Origin: Biscogniauxia marginata
Lineage: Eukaryota; Ascomycota; Sordariomycetes; Xylariales; Xylariaceae
Direction of reading: 5' to 3'
Assembly: GCA_022695795.1 (NCBI GenBank)
Contig: MU404122.1
Span: 180,283-244,282 of the forward strand
DNA: 64,000 nucleotides
Shown: in pieces, positions 58,253-64,000 of the stretch
Layout: the number at the start of each line of letters is the position of its first letter
How positions within the stretch are numbered: position 1 is the stretch's first letter
Made by a program: the position numbers and the translations under genes
The notes under the pieces: model-generated
The model's database searches: none
The model's input: the letters and a program-made list of their open reading frames with translations, nothing else
What the model was told of the DNA's origin: nothing

Positions 58253-61200
58253 CCCCCGGCCGGCCGCAGACCCCTGACGACCGTAGATCGGGCAGCTTTC
58301 GGCAACGCCAAGCACCGGCATCTTACTATGATCATGATATCATGACACTTTCCATGACCATCTGCAGAGCTCTTTTGACGATGATGCCTATACCCCTTGG
58401 GGCATTCTTATTTTATTTTATTCGTTTCTTTTTTTTTTTTTTTTTTTTTTAGCTTGTCTCTTTTATTTTCACCTTGTTCATTGGTCAGGACCATCATCAC
58501 GGTAAGGCGCGGATTTATAAAAAGAAAAAAGAAGTAGTTGGGAAAGATATTATTCATTTAACTCCAGGCGACAAAGCTATCAAACCAACCTCGAGGGTCG
58601 GAGAAAGGGGGCGTCCGGCTATATCCAATTGGATTTTCTTTATCCATCTCTTTATTATTCACTATTATTTATTAAGGGCATTTGGCTGCATAAAAATTCA
58701 TGTTGTTTTCTTGGTTGCACATATATATTTTTCTATTTCTTCCATATATTTCGTTCTCGAAGCATAGCTTTCTGTCAAGCTCTATAGACCCCAGACCCTC
58801 AACGAGCTGAGATGGTAGAGAGGGGTACTCTCGGCTTTTTTTCTTTCTTTACCCCCCTTTTCCTTTTTTTTTTTAAACGGTGCACATACTAGAAGTAGAG
58901 AGGACGCTGCCAAGGGCGTTGGTACATAGAAGGATTAGCGAATGGGTTGTTGCCGCATCATGACGGGCTTTTAGGATTATGTGGTGCTGCTGGTATACAT
59001 GCTTTTGGGCTTCAATGTGGATTGGTACGAAATGGATCCGTCTAGTATTACTCGTGAGGGCAGAAATAATTTTTTTACTGTATCCCTCGACTTTACTGTT
59101 TCCCTTGGATTTTCATCTCTTTTGCATCAGGTGACTGCCACTCCCTGTGAGTGTATGGAACACGAATCTTTCTTGCATACTTGTCGATGGATACCGACAT
59201 AAGTTAGCGCTGGCCGGGGCTACGTAACCTACATAGGGCACTCCGGTCACGTAACCAAAGAACCACTCCATCAATCTAACTTATAAACGCGGTGCCCCCC
59301 GTTTCCCCCCCTCCCCCCCAAAACGCCAAGGCAGAGCCAACGAGATAGTGCGGGTTTGTTGCGGCTGGAAGTTCGACAGGTCCAACTACGCTAACCGAGA
59401 TAGTGCGAGTCTTGTGCAACCTGAACATGAGGAATCCTTGATTTCTCCGGCCGATATCGCGATATAATTTTTGGTTGTTTTCCTTTGGGGCGTTGGGCAA
59501 CAACAAAAAAAGAGGAACGGCTTCTAACCGGTCCGACCAGAAGGTGATGAGATCTGGTAAAGAGAAAAAAAAGAAAAAAAGAAGGGAAATTTTGGGGCTT
59601 AAAAAAACCCCATTCCGGTACGACGCGGTTAGAAGCGAAGCGCCGAAAGAGAGAAAAAAAAAATGAAGAGATATAATAGGGCGGCGGTGCAAGCTCGGCG
59701 CTTCGGTGGTTCCAAGGGGAAGGTCTGGTGCCCGAAATGGCCGCAGTGTGTGTGGTGTGCACGTGTTCAGCAATTACACACTTGCACAGGGCCAGCACGT
59801 TGCAATACGTAACGTGTATACTACGTATGTAGGTACGTATTTCTCTGTATATGCATGTTTGATTCGCATGTATGTAACAAGCCCGCCAAGCAGGGGGGGA
59901 AACGGGGGAGAGATGGGGGGGAGGATACACATACCTCATTGATACCACATGGGGATAGCCAAGCAATTTTGTCGGGTCCTCCCTCCTCCAATAGAATAAA
60001 AGAGAAATAGCAAAAGAAGAAAAAGAGAAAGAATTTTTTTGTTCTATTCCTCGTGACCCCCTCCTCCTTCGACCCAGAGCGGCGGGAGGCGGGCGGCAAA
60101 GAAGAGTTTGTAAGAGGGTGTGACACGATGACGACTGGCGGCTGGTTTGTTCCTATTCTTGAGGTTTTCGAGAAGAGATCGACCCGGCCCCAACCCGACA
60201 ACCCACACACACACACACCCCAAACCCCGACCATCAGCTAGCCACCAATCCATCCATCCGCGGTTATGGGTATGGTCGAGAAAACCGGATCCGGAGGGGA
60301 GAGAGAGAAGGGCCGGGGGTTTTAGCCCCATGTTTTTTTTTCATATATGACGAAAAAAAAATTGCCCTTCCGCCGGCGGCAGGCACCGTGACCCCCTGTC
60401 CCCCCCTCTCCCCTCTTCACTCCTCCCGAACCGCCGGGTCCAAAAAAGTGAAGCGAATCGAATGATAGGTCGGTATAGCAAATAAGATGGATAATAACTC
60501 CCGGGGGGTATATTGTATAGAGCTGATCATGTAGTTAGGAAAGGAAAAAAAAAAAGTACCTTACTTAAGTAGTAACAAACGTAACGTAATGAATGGCGGA
60601 GTACCGCGCGACGGGCGGCAAACTAGATCTCGGGATCGAAATGATTTATGTGAGTTGTCAATATGTAATCGAGAAAGAGAGAAAGAGAGACGATCTCTGT
60701 GGGCGCTTAGTACCGACGATAATAATAGTAATGACGAGAGGAAACAAATAGAGAAACGTAATACTGGTAAAGTATAAACGGGTGATCGACGAGTCCGGGC
60801 CTCAGGTAGGTAGGTAGGAAGATAGATAGGTCGGCAGGTAAGGTAAATTCAGATGCGCTGTTCATCGAAGGGGACAAACAAAGGTCATCGGGCGAGAGAG
60901 AATCCATCAGCTTCGAGAGCAGGCTGGGCTTGGGGCGGCCCCTTGCCTTGCTCGTCCCGATGTAATTTATATCTTTGACTTCTTTCTTCTGTTCCCCTCA
61001 TACACCATATCATACTTCTCTTTCTGTCTGTTCTCTCGCCCGCTCTCACATATTGTACCACAGAAAAGAAGAAGAGAGAAGAGAGAGAGAGAGTTATGAA
61101 AAAGATGGAGCGCGCGATTTCTTTTTAAATACTTATATACCTAATGTATGTCAAAAATGAGAGATTTAAAAAAAGAAAAAGAAAAGAAAATGGCTCGTGA

Positions 61201-61800
61201 GATTATCGGGTGGAACAACACGACACAGCACGCAGTACCTGCGTTTCTCACACTCGCTCTCACTCCCCCCTCCATAGGTACATACATTACTACTAACCAC
61301 GAAAAATCACGGGGAAAGCTTCCCCAGATTCCTTCTCACCTACGCGCGGCATATATATCTATATATACTCTATATATGCAGCCAGACATGACACGGACCT
61401 TTTCGTTCGCACTAGGTACGAATAAGGGTCCATCACCAGAGAGATGCCGTCATGGTGCGGCATTTTCTCCCCTTTTCTGCTGTGAGCATTGAGCATCTGT
61501 CACTAGGCGCGGGAGTGCTTAGCAAGCCTGTATGCTGCAGGCTGTGTCCGAGGATGATGTTTATATAGCTTTTGCCTCATTGAAATGAGAGAAGAAAGGG
61601 ACGGGAAAAAATCCCCTAGAAAAGGGGGGAGAGAAGCTCTATGCCCCTCTTTCCTGTCTCTCTCGCCTGAGACCCTTCAGATGACCAAATAAACCAACCC
61701 GACGCTAATCAAGCCCAAACAGATCCGTGAAGAGAAAAAAAAGGAAAGAAGACTAAGAAGGGCAAAACTTACAAAGAAAGGGAGAGGAACAAAAAGCTGA
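58253..61800. other. Repeat-rich intergenic stretch downstream of the copper-fist gene
   Basis: No gene seen. It contains a 22-base T run (58429-58450), purine-rich patches near 59.5-59.7 kb and 61.05-61.2 kb, a CACACA tract at about 60.2 kb and an AGGT repeat near 60.8 kb. Several overlapping frames on the minus strand at 59.3-60.3 kb (up to 191 residues) are low in complexity and lack any known domain. Confidence 0.4.
58429..58450. repeat. Poly(T) run of 22
   Basis: Uninterrupted T homopolymer about 180 bases after the copper-fist stop codon. Confidence 0.9.
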
Positions 61801-61809
61801 AGTTCGCTA

Positions 61810-62560
61810 TATCCCCTCACCGCGGAACAGACGCTGCTTGTTCCCGGCGTCACTTCTATCTGGCCGGACGGTGACCTGGAAAAGACGCAACCGCTCCTTG
61901 ACCTTTTCTGGGAGACGGACGGAAAGTTTTAGAATCTCACACCAAACGCCGTGTCGGTCATCGGGTCGGACGTTTATACCCATGCGTCGGATGAGGTGTT
62001 CGATCAAACACTGTCTGCCCCTAATACACGTGAGACAGACCTTAAAGACCGGGCTTACCCTTCCAGACGGCACCGTTACTACCTACCCCGGAGAGAATTT
62101 GACACCTTACAGCGTAATAATAGAGTCAATTTCCCCATGATGAACACGAGACCAAGGTCACTTCCCTGTTCACAGATGGACTCAAAAAGCAGCTATATAC
62201 CCTGGAGTTCAAGGACAAGCATCTGCCCGATTATATCCGAGGGCGGGTGCCACAAGACGCGAAGGCCAGATTGAACTATGGCACCGTCCGACTGTAGTGC
62301 CTCGGTGTCTTCGACATGTGCACGATGACTATCTACACGAAGGAAGATGTGATTTACAACTCGGCTCCCGACTACGGAAACAAGACCCTCGCAAACCCAG
62401 GAGCTGGCTTTAGAAACCCTCCCTCCCTGCCTCCCTCCCTCCCTCCTATGCCGCCGTGCAGAAGAATAAGTGCAAAGAGGCGAAGGACAGCGTGCCCATC
62501 CATCCTCAGTGTTCGTCAACATGCAGAGCCTCATGTCATAGAGGCTGACTCGCGACAGCG
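61810..62560 (+). pseudogene. Eroded coding-like patch of unknown origin
   Basis: Several protein-like stretches on the plus strand, in shifting frames, suggest a decayed gene. Examples are LLVPGVTSIWPDGDLEKTQ (about 61.82-61.88 kb, ended by TAG at 61930-61932), NLTPNAVSVIGSDVYTHASD, LPDGTVTTYPGENLTPYSV (about 62.06-62.12 kb), LKKQLYTLEFKDKHLPDYI (about 62.18-62.24 kb) and MTIYTKEDVIYNSAPDYGNK (about 62.32-62.38 kb). A later part is a CCCT repeat. I do not recognise the family. Intron removal could restore some of the frame, but I found no convincing splice sites. Confidence 0.35.
62418..62446. repeat. (CCCT)n repeat
   Basis: CCCT/CCTG tetranucleotide run inside the eroded coding-like patch. 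Confidence 0.75.
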
Positions 62561-62906
62561 GCCTTAGCTGCCTAGTCTCCTCTTTCGTCGAACGTCGTCG
62601 AAACCGTCAACGGGTAAATATAATATAATAATATATCCCATCCCTCACGACGACACCGACCTCGTATCTACCTCCGCAAAAACAAAAGCGAATAGAGGGA
62701 AAGCAACGGGATGAATATAACGTCCGTCCTAGTAATTTATTCATTCCCCTTCACGAGCACGAGAGCCCGTTGACACACACACATACACACGGTCTTTCCG
62801 ACGAAATTGAAAAGCTCCTTGACATCGAAACAGCATGTTGACGTTGAAAGGACCGGGGGCAGGGCCCGTCTGTTCAGGCAATAGTATCACGCTCTGTTAA
62901 CTTAAC

Positions 62907-62923
62907 TATATATATATATATAT
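62907..62923. repeat. (TA)n microsatellite
   Basis: Perfect TA dinucleotide run. Confidence 0.85.
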
Positions 62924-62991
62924 CCCGCCCGCTTGCTCGCCACCTAGCCGAGGGACGAGGATATTACGGTTTCGGGGTCGATATGGATAGC

Positions 62992-63009
62992 GAGAGAGAG
63001 AGAGAGAGA
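62992..63009. repeat. (GA)n microsatellite
   Basis: Perfect GA dinucleotide run. Confidence 0.85.
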
Positions 63010-63044
63010 TCTGGCGGCACACACCGATGCCCTACCCGCGGATA

Positions 63045-63076
63045 TCGTCGTCGTCGTCATCATCATCATCATCATT
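63045..63076. repeat. Compound (TCG)n(TCA)n microsatellite
   Basis: Five TCG units pass directly into about six TCA units, which suggests point-mutation spread within one original triplet repeat. Confidence 0.85.
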
Positions 63077-63230
63077 ACAATGTGGCTTTAACCAGTAGTA
63101 CCTCCCTTTTTTCCGTCCTTCCAGTCGGGACTAGGGGGCCTTTACAGTTCGCCCAACCCGAGCCACACTCTCGATTCTTACCGGTGCCATATTCAAAAGA
63201 GAGAGGGGAGCAAGAAGCTTCTCTCTTCCC

Positions 63231-63545
63231 TCACAGCAGCGACGTAAAAAGAGATTCGTCAAGAACAGTCCCGACAGCTACTGTAGCGATCAGGGTCAGG
63301 ATCAGGGGTAGGAATCGAAGGGGCCCGGGCACGAGCCCGAGCACCGACGTCGCCTGTCCGGTGATAGGTGCCGGTGTCGCTAGGTACCAGGTTTCCCTCG
63401 GAGCTGGAGGTGAGGATGGGCCCTCGACCCTCGCCCGTAGGATTTTATAGTAACCCTCGTGGTAGGGAAGAATGGCGGGACGTGCCGTGCTCGATAAGGA
63501 AGTAAGTAGAAGGAGGAGGAGGAGGAGGAAGAGGATGTAGCGCAT
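63231..63545 (-). CDS. Possible small secreted or membrane-anchored protein (doubtful)
   Basis: From an internal ATG near 63545 the minus strand encodes about 104 residues. They start with a strong hydrophobic leader (RYILFLLLLLLLLTSLSS) and a plausible cleavage before ARPAIL. A Pro-rich middle and a hydrophobic stretch near the C-terminus (LRFLPLILTLIATVAVGTV) follow. The leader is largely made by an (AGG)n repeat read as Leu codons, so it could be accidental. No homologue is recognised and the flanks are repeat-rich. Listed because its length and signal would fit a fungal small secreted protein. Confidence 0.2.
   Translation of the reverse strand: MRYILFLLLLLLLLTSLSSTARPAILPYHEGYYKILRARVEGPSSPPAPRETWYLATPAPITGQATSVLGLVPGPLRFLPLILTLIATVAVGTVLDESLFTSLL
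63509..63534. repeat. (AGG)n microsatellite
   Basis: AGG triplet run; read on the other strand it gives a polyleucine stretch in the doubtful small frame described there. Confidence 0.85.
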
Positions 63546-63902
63546 GCGTGAGTACGGCGAACATTTCTTCTCGAGGAGGCAAGTGAAGCAAGCAGTCCCT
63601 ACCATCCGTACCCTGTTTAGCGCCTCCGGTTCGTTGTTGGGTCCTTATACGTCTTTTCTTTTTCTCTTGGCTTATTTTCTTCTCCCAGGCCCTGCTAAGG
63701 TGAGTCTGACGGAGGTATCTTAGGTAGTGTGCTGTGTGATGAGCAAGTCAAAATTTAAGAGACTTTAATATAATATAAGGTAAGATTACTATCCTCAGCC
63801 CGGCGCATTAACGGCTCTGCACGCCTTCGGAATGATAGCGTAATGTCCCTCCCTTGGAGCGATAATTCGGGGCTTCTTAAAGGACCCGAGATGAAATAGA
63901 AT

Positions 63903-64000
63903 AGCCCCCGGGGGCGGGGGGGGGGCGCCCCCCCCGCCCCCCCCGCCCGGGCGCGAGCGAAAACAAACGCACCCGCCCCCCCCCCGGCCCGCACGGAGCA
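63903..64000. other. Anomalous C/G homopolymer-rich window end
   Basis: The last ~100 bases are almost entirely C and G runs (up to 11 identical bases), unlike anything else in the window. This looks like a low-quality contig end or a collapsed low-complexity region rather than ordinary genomic DNA. It is not a telomere repeat. Confidence 0.6.

Noticed and set aside
59276..60331. Overlapping minus-strand frames of 95-191 residues
   Set aside because: Built from poly-purine/pyrimidine tracts giving Phe/Ser/Pro runs; no domain or plausible gene structure.
63755..63994. A minus-strand Gly/Ala/Arg-rich frame
   Set aside because: It is created by the C/G homopolymer run at the window end.

Overview
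The window is nuclear DNA of a filamentous ascomycete (Pezizomycotina). Most genes have several introns of about 43-130 bases with GT-AG ends and CTAAC/CTGAC-like branch sites. The families are typical of these fungi: fungal aminoglycoside-phosphotransferase-like kinases, Helo-like STAND N-terminal domains, a Neurospora-type carboxymuconate cyclase and a copper-fist regulator. Close identity of the cyclase with the Neurospora enzyme suggests Sordariomycetes, but that is an inference. I rebuilt fifteen apparently intact protein genes by joining exons, plus one clear ABC-transporter pseudogene. Gene density is low, about one gene per 4 kb.

Layout. 0-2.3 kb: secreted GMC oxidoreductase (-). 6.3-8.0 kb: flavin amine oxidase (-). 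9.3-10.3 kb: internally deleted ABCG-type transporter pseudogene (-). 11.5-13.0 kb: Helo-like/ankyrin protein (-). 14.4-15.9 kb: COX15 heme A synthase (-). 16.8-18.8 kb: ten-exon cation diffusion facilitator with DxxxD motifs (-), divergent from a ZIP transporter at 20.6-22.2 kb (+). 24.5-25.6 kb: intradiol ring-cleavage dioxygenase (-), divergent from a 3-carboxy-cis,cis-muconate cyclase at 26.9-28.1 kb (+). 29.3-31.5 kb: CNNM/Mam3-like DUF21-CBS membrane protein (+). 32.2-33.3 kb: kinase-fold protein that has lost metal-binding residues (-). 35.7-36.9 kb: 2-oxoglutarate/Fe(II) oxygenase (+), convergent with a nine-exon MFS permease at 37.4-39.6 kb (-). 42.4-43.2 kb: intronless HIT-like protein (+). 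43.6-44.9 kb: ketopantoate-reductase family enzyme (-). 44.9-56.7 kb: about 11.7 kb with no recognisable gene and many simple repeats. 56.7-58.3 kb: copper-fist transcription factor (+). 58.3-64 kb: repeat-rich, with one eroded coding-like patch, ending in an anomalous C/G homopolymer run.

How genes may work together. The dioxygenase and cyclase are consecutive-type steps of an aromatic (beta-ketoadipate) route and share a 1.4 kb divergent promoter region. The two metal transporters share another. Metal-related genes recur (CDF, ZIP, CNNM-like, copper-fist factor, and COX15, which serves a copper/heme oxidase), but they are spread out and this may be chance. I did not find a clear, wholly new system. 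The best leads are the aromatic pair, the pseudokinase, the Helo-like/ankyrin protein without a NACHT domain, and the eroded ABC gene.
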